A program made the translations under genes and the position numbers. A stretch of DNA of 64,000 bases from VBOC01 sp964512655 (lineage in GTDB: Bacteria; Bacteroidota; Ignavibacteria; UBA10030; SZUA-254). The notes beneath the pieces are model-generated. The model had not been told where the DNA came from and did no database searches. It saw nothing but the letters and a program-made list of their open reading frames with translations. Below, piece after piece: positions 33,783-42,148 of the stretch. The DNA lies in assembly GCA_964512655.1 (NCBI GenBank), contig CAZEJT010000004.1, forward strand, positions 136,338 to 200,337. The letters run 5' to 3'. Each line of letters starts with the position of its first letter. The stretch's first letter is position 1.

Positions 33783-34736
33783 TCACCGTTTTGTTTCCCG
33801 GTCAACAATTACCGCAAGCAGAATCACGAGGCCTATCGCGACCTGCTGCCAGTAGGCCGACACATCAAGCAAGACAAGACCGTTGCGCAGCACCCCCATA
33901 AGCACGGAGCCTATCATCGCTCCGAGAATGGTCCCCTTTCCTCCCGACAGACTCGTGCCTCCGATGACAGCGGCCGCAATGACATCAAGCTCATATCCTA
34001 ATCCTGCGGTCGACTGTCCCACGCCGAACCGCGAGGTGAACAGAACTCCCGCGATTCCCGCGGATAAACCGCACAGGCCATAGACGAGGAGTTTCATCTT
34101 GGCGACATTCACGCCGCTATAGACGGCCGCCTCCTCATTTCCGCCGATGGCGTACGAATACCGCCCCCATCTCGAGGCTTTCAGCAGATACCCTATTAAT
34201 AGAGCAAAGAGGGCCATGATGACAATCGGTATCGGGATGTTCAGAATCGATCCCTGCCCGATCATAAGAAAACTTTCAGGAAGATTTCGGATCGTTTCGC
34301 CGCCGGTCAGGGCGAACGCGAGGCCGCGGGCAACGCTCATCATCGCGAGTGTCGCAATGAAGGGCGGCAGGGCTGCTCTTGTGATCACAAACCCATTGAC
34401 GACACCGCACAAAAGGCCGACTCCCGCTCCGAGAATGACAGCCGGAACCAATCCAAATGGGCCGTTGAGCATGACGGCCGTAACTACTCCGGCAAGCCCC
34501 AGGACTGAACCCACTGATAGGTCGATTCCCCCGGAAATGATGACCACCGATTGTCCAACCGCCATGATTGCGATGAAGGAGAGCGCCCTCATCACCTGAG
34601 AGATGTTTGACCAGCTTAGAAACGTGGATTCAAAGAGGTGGGGACCGCCGAACGATGAGGTGAGTACTGTGAGGATGACTACTTCCGCGAGCAGGGCGGC
34701 CCAGATGCCGAGCTGTTTACCTTTCAGTACCGCCAT
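33783..34736 (-). CDS. Sugar ABC transporter permease (RbsC type), first copy
   Basis: This 317-residue membrane protein is the first gene of the glycan operon. SGGIDLSVGSVLGLAGVV and AIGGNEEAAVYSGVNVAKMK are the RbsC-family signatures, and about nine helices are predicted. It lies 20 bases before the binding-protein gene. A sigma70-like promoter stands about 70 bases upstream of its ATG. Having one permease gene before the binding protein and another after the ATPase is unusual for this family. Confidence 0.92.
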   Translation of the reverse strand: MAVLKGKQLGIWAALLAEVVILTVLTSSFGGPHLFESTFLSWSNISQVMRALSFIAIMAVGQSVVIISGGIDLSVGSVLGLAGVVTAVMLNGPFGLVPAVILGAGVGLLCGVVNGFVITRAALPPFIATLAMMSVARGLAFALTGGETIRNLPESFLMIGQGSILNIPIPIVIMALFALLIGYLLKASRWGRYSYAIGGNEEAAVYSGVNVAKMKLLVYGLCGLSAGIAGVLFTSRFGVGQSTAGLGYELDVIAAAVIGGTSLSGGKGTILGAMIGSVLMGVLRNGLVLLDVSAYWQQVAIGLVILLAVIVDRETKR

Positions 34737-34808
34737 CTCGTAGTAAGTTAGCCGCCTTCGTCTTCGTGAGAGGGGTTCCGAGAGTGGTATGGCCTCGAAA
34801 ACCGCCTT

Positions 34809-34837
34809 ATTCTACAAAGATTTTGCTTTGGGTGCAA
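34809..34837 (-). promoter_or_regulatory. Sigma70-like promoter of the glycan operon
   Basis: On the minus strand TTGCAC (34837-34832), 17 bases, TAGAAT (34814-34809). The predicted start near 34802 gives a leader of about 65 bases before the permease ATG. No regulator gene or clear operator is adjacent. Confidence 0.45.
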
Positions 34838-35307
34838 ATTCCCTTGATTTACGATTGCTTGGGGATTTTCCCTTCCCCCAGTCGAAGTGCCGCAAAACTG
34901 TCGCACAGTTGTCCCAGTGTTTTTCGACCTCGCCCTTTAATCTGGTCAAGTCCACTTTAGATTAGATCAACGAGATTCTGATGTGACCCGACCCCTCGTC
35001 GGATTTAGACTCAGGCTGCTGATCAGCTTGTATGTAAAGAGCGGTTGTTTTCCAGAAAAATTGTTTGGGAAGGGGTTGATGCCGCTGAAATTTCAGTTGG
35101 AAAAAGGAGAACGGGATGGGGCGTTGTATCAGAAGATCATGAATTATCGGGTCCGGGCGACGAGAAGATGATCGGCCTCACGAGCATTTCGACAAACTTC
35201 CGTTTTCCGCCTCCCTTCTGCGAAGTACGTATAGACCAATTCCATGTGAAACAAAACCGTCGAGGAGGCATTCATTAAGGATGTCACTACCAGCGTCGTT
35301 TTGCGCG
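34838..35307. other. Intergenic region, AT-richer, no gene seen
   Basis: This stretch between the glycan operon promoter and the gene at 35308 has no frame with a plausible protein or ribosome site. Base composition becomes visibly richer in A and T here than in the operon to the left. No repeat, tRNA or terminator was recognised. Confidence 0.5.
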
Positions 35308-35883
35308 TTATGTGCAGTGCAACGGCGAGGATTCCCTGAGATAATCCCAAACATGCGAGTAACTTCTTCTATACTCCCTCCCGTGTCTCCTATACTCGGC
35401 ATCGAAGCAACGGTACTCACCCTCGAGAAAGTCCTCTCCGAATGTAATTAGCGCTTTCGCAATATGGCGTACCAAATTATCGACCTCTGACTGCGAGTTC
35501 ACGTTGAACAGATTCTGCGGAGACAAGAGCTCATCACTCTCACCGGATTTGAAATTCTTCATACCGTTGAGGGTGATGATGTGATCAGCTATCCAGAGCC
35601 ACCGCCTCCGCGCAAAGAGAACATTCAAACCATAAACCGGATGATCGTGTGGATGCCAAGACCCATCAAAAATCACAAAATCCTTTTCCCGCTCATAGAA
35701 CATGAACAAATACCACCACTCAGATCGATTGACCGCTATCTGCCGAAATCCTCTTGTGCTTAGAGGCGCAGCACAGTGAGATTCAATGGCGTCATATAAC
35801 CATTCTTGATGATCTTTAGTCACGACAGTGTCTTTTTGCTGGCCGCTGCATGGCATATAACGTCCCGGCAAGTATCGCAGCAC
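35308..35883 (-). CDS. Hypothetical cytoplasmic protein
   Basis: I do not recognise a family. The longest version is 191 residues from a GTG at 35883; an ATG at 35856 gives 182. Neither has a clear ribosome site. The protein is soluble, rich in Trp, Tyr and charged residues (SEWWYLFMFYEREKDFVIFD, RRRWLWIADHIITL) and ends with a basic segment repeating RRHGREYRRS. There is no signal peptide or membrane helix. The repeated aromatic pairs and steady codon phase over the whole length argue that it is a real gene, perhaps an immunity-type or accessory protein, but this is a guess. Confidence 0.55.
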   Translation of the reverse strand: MLRYLPGRYMPCSGQQKDTVVTKDHQEWLYDAIESHCAAPLSTRGFRQIAVNRSEWWYLFMFYEREKDFVIFDGSWHPHDHPVYGLNVLFARRRWLWIADHIITLNGMKNFKSGESDELLSPQNLFNVNSQSEVDNLVRHIAKALITFGEDFLEGEYRCFDAEYRRHGREYRRSYSHVWDYLRESSPLHCT

Positions 35884-36022
35884 TCTTGCGACCTGGACAA
35901 AGACCTATTCAGTTGCGAAGCAGAAGCGCTGAGCGAGCCGATGTATGATCCAAGTTAGGTTTCATTCTTGAGCGTCGTTCTTTGCCGTGTTTACCGCGCT
36001 TATTCTGTAAAGATCCTGCGCA

Positions 36023-37081
36023 CTATTTCTGAATCTTGTACTTCACTACCTCTTGCCATTCCTTTGATGACATATCAAAATACACATTGCCGCGGGGATC
36101 TGCAGCCCAATACCGAAACCAGAATTCATCGGGCAACTCTGACCATGATACCTGCCGTAGCCATTCACCGTTTGTGGAGAATATATCGTAGCGCCAAATC
36201 GTTTTGTCGAGGAATACCTGAACGGCGAGAGTATTGTCCGGGAGAGTGAGTAAGCCGCGTATCCCGGTTTTCGCTATCATGACCCCCCCGACCTGAGACG
36301 GCGGTTTCAGTTCCGCGACTGTTCGGGTGATTGTTTTCACAAGATCTCCGTTGGGGGAAAACTTCATAATCCTGTACGGGTAGAAGAACGAATAGTAGAC
36401 GTTTCCATCTGAGTCGGTGGCGAGTTTTCCCGAGTTGCCCGACCAATCGGCAAGCCGTGACAGGCTGTCCCGTTCGCAAAAGCGTCTCATGAGCACCCCC
36501 TGTGCTGAGTACTCAAGTACATAGGGACCTTGATACATGAAGCCAAAGCCTGATACGAAGAGAGAACCGTCCTTTCCAAACGTCACGGCGGCCGGCTTGA
36601 TGGCGATCTTGAAGTTGCTCGTAATCGTTCCACTGGAATCCAGGAGAATCAACCGCTGGGACGGAAAATCTCCGATGCAGACCTGGCCGCCGGGTGAAAC
36701 CGCAAAAGCACCGCGCACTCCCCGGATTTGTGCATTACTGTGAACGCTGTCGTATTTGTTCTTCCACAACACTGTCCCGGAAGGGGACAATTTCCACAGA
36801 GCTGTGTATCCATCGTCCCAAATGTACAAATTGCCATTCGAATCGCAGCCCAACCCGCGTACCCAGCCGATATAGAGCAAACTCTCAGGCGGAAGGATCG
36901 TGCATGCATTGACTTCTTCGACCACCACGGGGGCCTGTTTCTTATAGGGATTCTCGATCGCTGGATACTTCCAGGCCTTCATGAACGGAACGCCCGCTTT
37001 GCTGGAAGCTTGCCGGGGAAGACCCTCTGATACAACCATAAAGAGGCCGACAAGGATCACGAAGGTGGTTCTGAATATCAT
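36023..37081 (-). CDS. Secreted six-bladed beta-propeller (NHL-like) protein
   Basis: The 352-residue protein has a signal peptide (IFRTTFVILVGLFMVVSEG). The body repeats a pattern of about 45 residues: a glycine-aspartate turn then YxxD/N and a closing hydrophobic strand, for example GCDSNGNLYIWDDG, SPGGQVCIGDF, GKDGSLFVSGFGF, DSDGNVYYSFFYPYRIMKF and DPRGNVYFDMSS. This is the 6-bladed beta-propeller seen in many Bacteroidota exported proteins of unknown role. It stands alone, downstream of the PKD lipoprotein and in the same direction. Confidence 0.75.
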   Translation of the reverse strand: MIFRTTFVILVGLFMVVSEGLPRQASSKAGVPFMKAWKYPAIENPYKKQAPVVVEEVNACTILPPESLLYIGWVRGLGCDSNGNLYIWDDGYTALWKLSPSGTVLWKNKYDSVHSNAQIRGVRGAFAVSPGGQVCIGDFPSQRLILLDSSGTITSNFKIAIKPAAVTFGKDGSLFVSGFGFMYQGPYVLEYSAQGVLMRRFCERDSLSRLADWSGNSGKLATDSDGNVYYSFFYPYRIMKFSPNGDLVKTITRTVAELKPPSQVGGVMIAKTGIRGLLTLPDNTLAVQVFLDKTIWRYDIFSTNGEWLRQVSWSELPDEFWFRYWAADPRGNVYFDMSSKEWQEVVKYKIQK

Positions 37082-37234
37082 CCGTTATCTCCAATCAGAA
37101 CAATTTCGCCTGACATTTGTAAAAACGCATTTATGCTTTTTTAGCTTTCCTGTGTAAAGGCAATACGCAGAACACACCCATCACACGAACAATCCCGACG
37201 CCGATGCGATCGCCAATCCTCAACGATAACCAGG

Positions 37235-37267
37235 AAAGCCGACCCCGCGAGCTGAGAGGTCGGCTTT
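37235..37267. other. 10-base-pair stem-loop in a 293-base gap
   Basis: AAAGCCGACC (37235-37244) and GGTCGGCTTT (37258-37267) are perfect complements around a 13-base loop. It lies downstream of the small ORF and PKD genes on their strand but has only three Ts after it in that direction, so a terminator role is weak. The rest of 37082-37374 shows nothing I can name. Confidence 0.45.
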
Positions 37268-37374
37268 GTGATAAAAATTTGTGAAAGCTGGTATGCCAGG
37301 ATCATCTTGTCTATCGCCTGACACTCGTCCGCATTTCACAACTGCAGGCTGCATAAGCAGCATCACACGATTTT

Positions 37375-37464
37375 TCACACGGGAAATGGCCCGACTTTGG
37401 CGAGGAGAACAACCCAGATGATCGAATAGACAAAGAAGAAGTGTGTCAGGCCCGATGCAGTCAT
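37375..37464 (-). CDS. Candidate 29-residue membrane microprotein
   Basis: An ATG at 37464 overlaps the stop of the PKD lipoprotein gene as ATGA and opens a 30-codon frame. The product is nearly all membrane-helix residues (HFFFVYSIIWVVLLAKVGPF) with a short polar N-terminus. The stop/start overlap, size and single hydrophobic helix are what a translationally coupled microprotein would show, but the frame is short enough to occur by chance. An in-frame ATG two codons earlier (37470) would add two residues. No function can be assigned. Confidence 0.35.
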   Translation of the reverse strand: MTASGLTHFFFVYSIIWVVLLAKVGPFPV

Positions 37465-38207
37465 TGCCATCTCAGAACGATTCGCACTCTAATGGTGCCC
37501 CGATAATCCTGGAGTCGCAATTGAGTCGGATATCCGGAAGCTGCAATCGTGTCTGAAATCATAAACATATTGGTCTCACCGATGTAGTAAGGGTAACCAA
37601 AGTCTTGATCCCATAATCCCACTCTATATGCTCTGTTCCAAGCATCGAGTTGACCCGACGAGCCAAAGTGCCAGCTGACAGGTAAGCTTGCATTGCTCAC
37701 GTCATCAATGGGAGCACCGAATAGATAAGAATTCCTACCGCCCCCGGAACCGGTCAAAAGGAACTCCAGATCAATCAGGCTGTCGGTATCCCAAGGCGCG
37801 CCAGTTGGATCCACAAAAGGAACTTGATCGACAAACACGCTGTCTATGAATAGTTTTCCCGGGGTGATCGTGATTTGTTGAATAGCCGTGTCTGACTTAA
37901 CATATGGGAAGTAATTTGTGCTCGTAGCGCTTAAAGAGACGGTGTAAACACCTAGATGTGTATAGATTTTCGTGGGGCTGACAACCTGAGAAACAGTCCC
38001 ATCTCCAAAATCCCAGTGGTAGATATATGAATTCTGAGATGTGTTTTGGAAACTGATCGCCGCGGGTGTTACTGGAGTTCCGGAGTAAGTAAATGAAGCC
38101 ATCGGTTCGGGTATGATCGCAGTTGAAGATACTTCATCATTGCACCCAATGACGAGCATGAAGGTTATCACAAGGGTGGTGAGTAATGCATCATAAGATC
38201 TATCCAT
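37461..38207 (-). CDS. PKD-domain lipoprotein
   Basis: The ATG at 38207 lies 8 bases after GGAGG; a GTG at 38216 falls inside that ribosome site and is rejected. The 248-residue product has a lipoprotein signal (LLTTLVITFMLVIGC, Cys at about 22), then a PKD domain with the family motif YHWDFGDGT (about 65-73) and VYTVSLSAT, and a C-terminal beta-rich domain ending RVRIVLRW. PKD domains are extracellular spacer or binding modules. Its base composition is clearly lower in GC than the flanking operons. The small ORF at 37375 overlaps its stop. Confidence 0.78.
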   Translation of the reverse strand: MDRSYDALLTTLVITFMLVIGCNDEVSSTAIIPEPMASFTYSGTPVTPAAISFQNTSQNSYIYHWDFGDGTVSQVVSPTKIYTHLGVYTVSLSATSTNYFPYVKSDTAIQQITITPGKLFIDSVFVDQVPFVDPTGAPWDTDSLIDLEFLLTGSGGGRNSYLFGAPIDDVSNASLPVSWHFGSSGQLDAWNRAYRVGLWDQDFGYPYYIGETNMFMISDTIAASGYPTQLRLQDYRGTIRVRIVLRWQ

Positions 38208-38420
38208 CGTAGTCACCTCCTGGCAGGAAGATCTTGAGCGTAAAGAAAGGATTGTTTAGGTCAAATCCAACCCGGCGTGAGAGGAAATGAGGATTCTTTG
38301 GCGAGAGTGATCCTACAAAGCTTTAGCAGCTCATGCAAACGCGCCTACAGTTGGGGGAAAGGATCTGGGGAGGACGGGCTCCGGGCTGTTATTGGAGGAT
38401 GAGCGGCTGCCCTTCTATTG

Positions 38421-39143
38421 TTATGGAATCGTCACCGGTACGTCTACGCTGTCCGGGGAGACGTCTGCCCCTTCGTTGATAACGCGGGACCGGTTGATGA
38501 CCACTTCTAAGACATACTTTCCGGAGGGAACATTCGTGACATCGAGCCACTGGCAGTCGAGGTACCTCCCGTACACGTCGCCCCAGCCGACAGATATTCC
38601 CTGATTCGTACAAGTGTATCCGTGCGACGGATATCCAGGCCAGTAATTCGCGACATCTTCGAGACAGAACGCCTGCTTATGTCCGCTCACCACCACTCCA
38701 TTTGAATTGCGCAGACGGTAGATTGAGAAATTCTTCAGATGGAAGTGTCCATGACAGGGGCTATACACAAACCAATCTGAGTGCGCCTGCGGATCACCAA
38801 GTATAACATCGGCCGTGCCTACATTCGGAGTTGCTACGTCGAACCGCATGAGATTTCGCTTTCCCACGGTTATGCAGCTCTCTACGACAGCACAGTCGGT
38901 GGACTTAAAAACCTTCGATGAAAACTTGACGCTACCCGCAAGCCTCACCGTGTCGACCGTGAGATCCGGAAAACCGGTGGTCACACTTGACGTGCTCTGA
39001 TCGAACTTTCCCACAGTATTATTCTTTGTAACCGCCGGACCCACGGGTGTTGGCTGTTCTGCCGTGCAGCCCCATTCTACTATGGCGCTCGTGACACACA
39101 ATGCTGCCAACAGAACAAAAAGCGGCGATCTCCCTTGAAACAT
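38421..39143 (-). CDS. Bacterial lysyl oxidase (copper amine oxidase) lipoprotein
   Basis: The ATG at 39143 follows AAGGAG; the product is 240 residues with a lipoprotein signal ending at IVEWGC. Residues 125-230 match the lysyl oxidase catalytic domain: the copper triad CHGHFHLKNF (His 131, 133, 135), GHKQAFCLEDV with Lys 156, and GDVYGRYLDCQW with Tyr 191. Lys and Tyr are 35 residues apart, the spacing of the pair (320/355) that forms the LTQ cofactor in the human enzyme; several paired Cys are also kept. It should oxidise primary amines of protein lysines in the envelope or outside. It is upstream of the PKD lipoprotein on the same strand, 213 bases away. Confidence 0.85.
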   Translation of the reverse strand: MFQGRSPLFVLLAALCVTSAIVEWGCTAEQPTPVGPAVTKNNTVGKFDQSTSSVTTGFPDLTVDTVRLAGSVKFSSKVFKSTDCAVVESCITVGKRNLMRFDVATPNVGTADVILGDPQAHSDWFVYSPCHGHFHLKNFSIYRLRNSNGVVVSGHKQAFCLEDVANYWPGYPSHGYTCTNQGISVGWGDVYGRYLDCQWLDVTNVPSGKYVLEVVINRSRVINEGADVSPDSVDVPVTIP

Positions 39144-39312
39144 GATGTCTCTCCTTGCTGTAAGAATGCAGACGGGCAAAAAACAATTGGCTGGCAATCT
39201 AACGAATCAGGCCATTTGATTCAATGATTGTTGTCACTTCCCGGTACCGGAAAACCACACAACGCGCAATTTGATCGGTTATCATTCCTTCCCTGGAGCA
39301 ATTTACCCGATA

Positions 39313-39331
39313 TTGACACCAATGTTGTCAA
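39313..39331. promoter_or_regulatory. Inverted repeat TTGACA-N7-TGTCAA between divergent genes
   Basis: TTGACA (39313-39318) and TGTCAA (39326-39331) form a perfect dyad in the 241-base gap between the lysyl oxidase and GNAT genes. A similar dyad with a 6-base spacer overlaps the promoter at 60104. It could be an operator; no partner regulator is known. Confidence 0.35.
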
Positions 39332-39384
39332 ATTCAATCGCTGCATTAACCGGCCCCGTTCGTATATTACGCCGGGGCGTGAAA

Positions 39385-39933
39385 ATGGAATCTCAATTAT
39401 ACACCATACGCAGGGCAACGATGGCCGACTGTCGGCGTATCGAGGAACTGATTGAAACCACTGCGCGGGGCATCAGCCGGGACGATTATACCCCTGAGCA
39501 GATGGAAGCCGCGCTGAGCGGGACATTCGGGGTCGATACGGATCTGATCATGGACGGCACGTTTTTCGTAGCCGAAGCCGGTGAACGCATGGTGGGGTGC
39601 GGAGGATGGAGCCGAAGAAAGAAGCTCTTCGGAGGAGACAGCCTTCCCCGGCAGGATCACGGAATGCTCGAGGCGTCAAAAGACGCTGCGAAGATTCGAG
39701 CCTTCTTCGTCCATCCTTCCTGGACAAGGAGGGGGATCGCAACGGGTATCCTCGCTCTCTGCGAATCGGAGGCGCTGTCGCAGGGGTTCAAGTCGATGGA
39801 ACTAATGGCGACTGTTCCCGGAATCAGGTTCTACGCTGCCCTCGGCTACGAGGGCTCCGGCCGCATTGAATATCAGGTAACTCCAACCCTCACCATGCAA
39901 CTCATGCCCATGCGTAAGAATCTCCTCGCTTGA
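39385..39933 (+). CDS. GNAT-family N-acetyltransferase
   Basis: The ATG at 39385 gives 182 residues. YTIRRATMADCRRIEELI is the usual GNAT opening; AAKIRAFFVHPSWTRRGIAT holds strand beta-4 and the acetyl-CoA phosphate loop RRGIAT; SMELMATVPGIRFYAALGYE is the typical C-terminal motif B. It transfers an acetyl group from acetyl-CoA to an amine of unknown identity. It is divergent from lysyl oxidase and convergent with the membrane protein at 39956. A TATATT box stands about 20 bases upstream but lacks a good -35. Confidence 0.88.
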   Translation: MESQLYTIRRATMADCRRIEELIETTARGISRDDYTPEQMEAALSGTFGVDTDLIMDGTFFVAEAGERMVGCGGWSRRKKLFGGDSLPRQDHGMLEASKDAAKIRAFFVHPSWTRRGIATGILALCESEALSQGFKSMELMATVPGIRFYAALGYEGSGRIEYQVTPTLTMQLMPMRKNLLA

Positions 39934-39955
39934 CGATTCCTTCTCCCTCTCCCTA

Positions 39956-40528
39956 CTAACCCTTCGCCCTGTTCTTTGCCGAATCCACGAAAGACGTCAT
40001 AGCCGAGAGAATCCGATGAATTCCATCAGCGCTGCCCGCGATGAGTGCTCCGGTGATGATGACGTCGGCTATCTGAACTAATACTCTTTGAAGATCGGGT
40101 AGCTCGGCGAAGCTATCGGCATCCAGGAGCATTTGTATCGCGCGAATGCCGAGCGCGCTGATCACCAGGCCGGCGCTCACACTTACAGCATAGGCGATAT
40201 TCCTCGTTCGGCTCTTGTACGAAAGGAGATCTCCCTCTTTGGCCTGCAGAGCCTTGGCGGCTTCCGGATTCGCCTGGGCTTTCAGATAGTTGAGCTCCAA
40301 TTCGAGTCGGTCCGAGGCAGGCGATCGCCAAACGGCCACGAATACCTCAAGGGCGCGCTCTACGAAAAGGGCAAGGAAGAAAAGGGGGGTGATGGCGGTG
40401 ATGTAATCGCCGACGTCGTTCGACGAAAAGCTCACTACGTCGGGGTGCGCGACAATAATAATCAGGGCGACGGCGAGAGCCGATGCTATCATCACGCCGC
40501 TCGTTTCCCGAATGCTGCTGGTTGTCAT
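39956..40528 (-). CDS. Hypothetical membrane protein with four predicted helices
   Basis: The ATG at 40528 has GAGGAGG five bases upstream. The 190-residue protein has helices at about 12-30 (VMIASALAVALIIIVAH), 43-60 (ITAITPLFFLALFVERAL), 110-130 (IAYAVSVSAGLVISALGIRA) and 150-170 (VQIADVIITGALIAGSADG), with a charged amphipathic segment between helices two and three (ELELNYLKAQANPEAAKALQ). I do not recognise a family. Spacing of helices and central coil is a little like phage-derived holin or small channel proteins, without firm support. Confidence 0.65.
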   Translation of the reverse strand: MTTSSIRETSGVMIASALAVALIIIVAHPDVVSFSSNDVGDYITAITPLFFLALFVERALEVFVAVWRSPASDRLELELNYLKAQANPEAAKALQAKEGDLLSYKSRTRNIAYAVSVSAGLVISALGIRAIQMLLDADSFAELPDLQRVLVQIADVIITGALIAGSADGIHRILSAMTSFVDSAKNRAKG

Positions 40529-40587
40529 AATTGCCTCCTCGAAAAACGTTATGACAGTTGCGGATGAACTACTTCATCCGCGGTGGG

Positions 40588-41223
40588 TTAATGGAACAAA
40601 ATGCTTTTCACTGGGTGTAGTTCCCACGAGGAAAAAGTTGTCTTCCCGCGCCGGCCGTGGCCCGACGGAGGGTGGATGCCGTCATAAAAGCCCAGGCCGG
40701 TCACCGTACATGGGATCGGTTTCGAGAACTCCTTTTTGAGCAAGTAACCGTGGGCATCGATCGTATCAAGGATTTCTTGTTGGAGCGCGCATTTATCCAA
40801 TGTTACCTCGACAACGGCCCGCCTGCCGGATTTCGTCTGTGGCCCGATCTCGATGTGGAAATCGCAGTCGCGGCCGGGCCCGGCCGATTCATGTTTTACA
40901 TACCACATGAAACCTTTCAGCGTATACAGAGAGTCCTCAGGCGTATCTTTCATGCGTGATTTGTCGGCGCTCGCTTTCAGCGCCTTTGTTGCATCTTTGT
41001 ATTTCTTCTGCCATGAGACAATATCGGCGGCGGAAATTGTGCCCGCAGCGGCATGATACTTGCCAAAATCCGTCTCGTGTTTTTCGCCGTGCCGGTAGTG
41101 CTTTTGCGCCTTCGGATCCTTGCACTTGCAGGGCTCGACCGCATTCAGCTCAAGCGGAAGCGAAGTACTCAGAATGATCAGCGCGAATACAGATTTCATG
41201 ATCATTGAGGAGGAATTGATCAT
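40588..41223 (-). CDS. Hypothetical secreted protein
   Basis: Of several starts I prefer the ATG at 41223, four bases after the psuG stop, giving 211 residues; ATGs at 41205 and 41199 are alternatives. A signal peptide (MKSVFALIILSTSLPLELNA) is followed by a Cys pair (EPCKCKDPKAQKHYRHGEKH) and a domain with CDFHIEIGP, VEVTLDKC and GLGFYDGIHPPSGHGRRG. That His/Cys-rich make-up resembles proteins annotated only as secreted and hypothetical in this group. Its position right after psuG suggests co-transcription, without explaining the function. Confidence 0.6.
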   Translation of the reverse strand: MINSSSMIMKSVFALIILSTSLPLELNAVEPCKCKDPKAQKHYRHGEKHETDFGKYHAAAGTISAADIVSWQKKYKDATKALKASADKSRMKDTPEDSLYTLKGFMWYVKHESAGPGRDCDFHIEIGPQTKSGRRAVVEVTLDKCALQQEILDTIDAHGYLLKKEFSKPIPCTVTGLGFYDGIHPPSGHGRRGKTTFSSWELHPVKSILFH

Positions 41224-41227
41224 GCAC

Positions 41228-42148
41228 TCATAACGATTTTGCAAGCAGACATGCGATTCTCGCTCCGAGCTCGGCATTATTCTTCACCAGAGCTATATTC
41301 GCATCGAGGCTTTTCCCGCGGGTACGATCCGAAAGGAATTGAAGCAGAAATGGGGTGAGCTCTTTCCCGCCTATCTTTTTCCGCCTTGCAGAGACAAGAG
41401 CCTTCTTTATCATCGCCTCCATCTTTGAGAACGGTATCTGATCCGCTTTCGGTATCGGATTGGCGATCAGAACCGCGCCCGGCAGCTCAAGTTCCCACTT
41501 AGCCTCGAGGAGAGTGGCAATTGCCTCTGGCTCATCTATCCGCAGCGGGGATCGGAAGCTGCTCTCCCTGGAATAAAATGCGGGGAAGGCATCCTGCCCG
41601 ACAGTAAGAACCGTGACGCCCATGGTCTCGAGGTATTCCAGTGTGAGTCCGATGTCGAGAATCGATTTCGCCCCCGCCGATACAACCGCCAACGGCGTCC
41701 GCGCAAGTTCAGTGAGATCGGCCGATATGTCGATGGTCTCCTGAGCCCCCCTGTGCACGCCGCCGATTCCACCTGTCACGAATACTCTGATTCCGGCCAT
41801 GTGGGCGATTCGCATCGTGGCGGCGACCGTCGTGGCGCCGGGACACCTGGTGCTGATCACAAATGGGATATCCCGAACACTGACCTTCAGAACATCCTCA
41901 GTTTTCCCGAGGAACTCTATTTGGTCCGTTTCGAGCCCGACACACAGTTTGCCCTCGAGGATTGCGATCGTCGCCGGTATCGCTCCCTCATTCCTCACGA
42001 TCTCTTCCACCTCCATCGCCGTCGATACATTTGCAGGATACGGCATGCCATGAGCGATGATGGTGGATTCGAGGGCGACCACCGGTCTGCCCGAGGTGAG
42101 TGCCCGGCGTACTTCTTCGCGAGTATGGAAGAGATGCTGACCGATCAC
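41228..42148 (-). CDS. psuG: Pseudouridine-5'-phosphate glycosidase
   Basis: The 306-residue protein matches PsuG along its length: VVALESTIIAHGMPYPANV near the start, GLETDQIEFL, FVTGGIGGVHRGAQETIDIS in the middle and GKSLDANIALVKNNAELGA at the end. It cleaves pseudouridine 5'-phosphate to uracil and ribose 5-phosphate. The start is a GTG at 42148 that overlaps the psuK stop as GTGA. With psuK it forms the complete two-step pseudouridine salvage route from degraded tRNA and rRNA. Confidence 0.95.
   Translation of the reverse strand: MIGQHLFHTREEVRRALTSGRPVVALESTIIAHGMPYPANVSTAMEVEEIVRNEGAIPATIAILEGKLCVGLETDQIEFLGKTEDVLKVSVRDIPFVISTRCPGATTVAATMRIAHMAGIRVFVTGGIGGVHRGAQETIDISADLTELARTPLAVVSAGAKSILDIGLTLEYLETMGVTVLTVGQDAFPAFYSRESSFRSPLRIDEPEAIATLLEAKWELELPGAVLIANPIPKADQIPFSKMEAMIKKALVSARRKKIGGKELTPFLLQFLSDRTRGKSLDANIALVKNNAELGARIACLLAKSL

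Noticed and set aside
37235..37267. Stem-loop considered as a terminator
   Set aside because: The stem is perfect but the T run after it is only three bases on the minus strand and absent on the other, so I list it only as a stem-loop.
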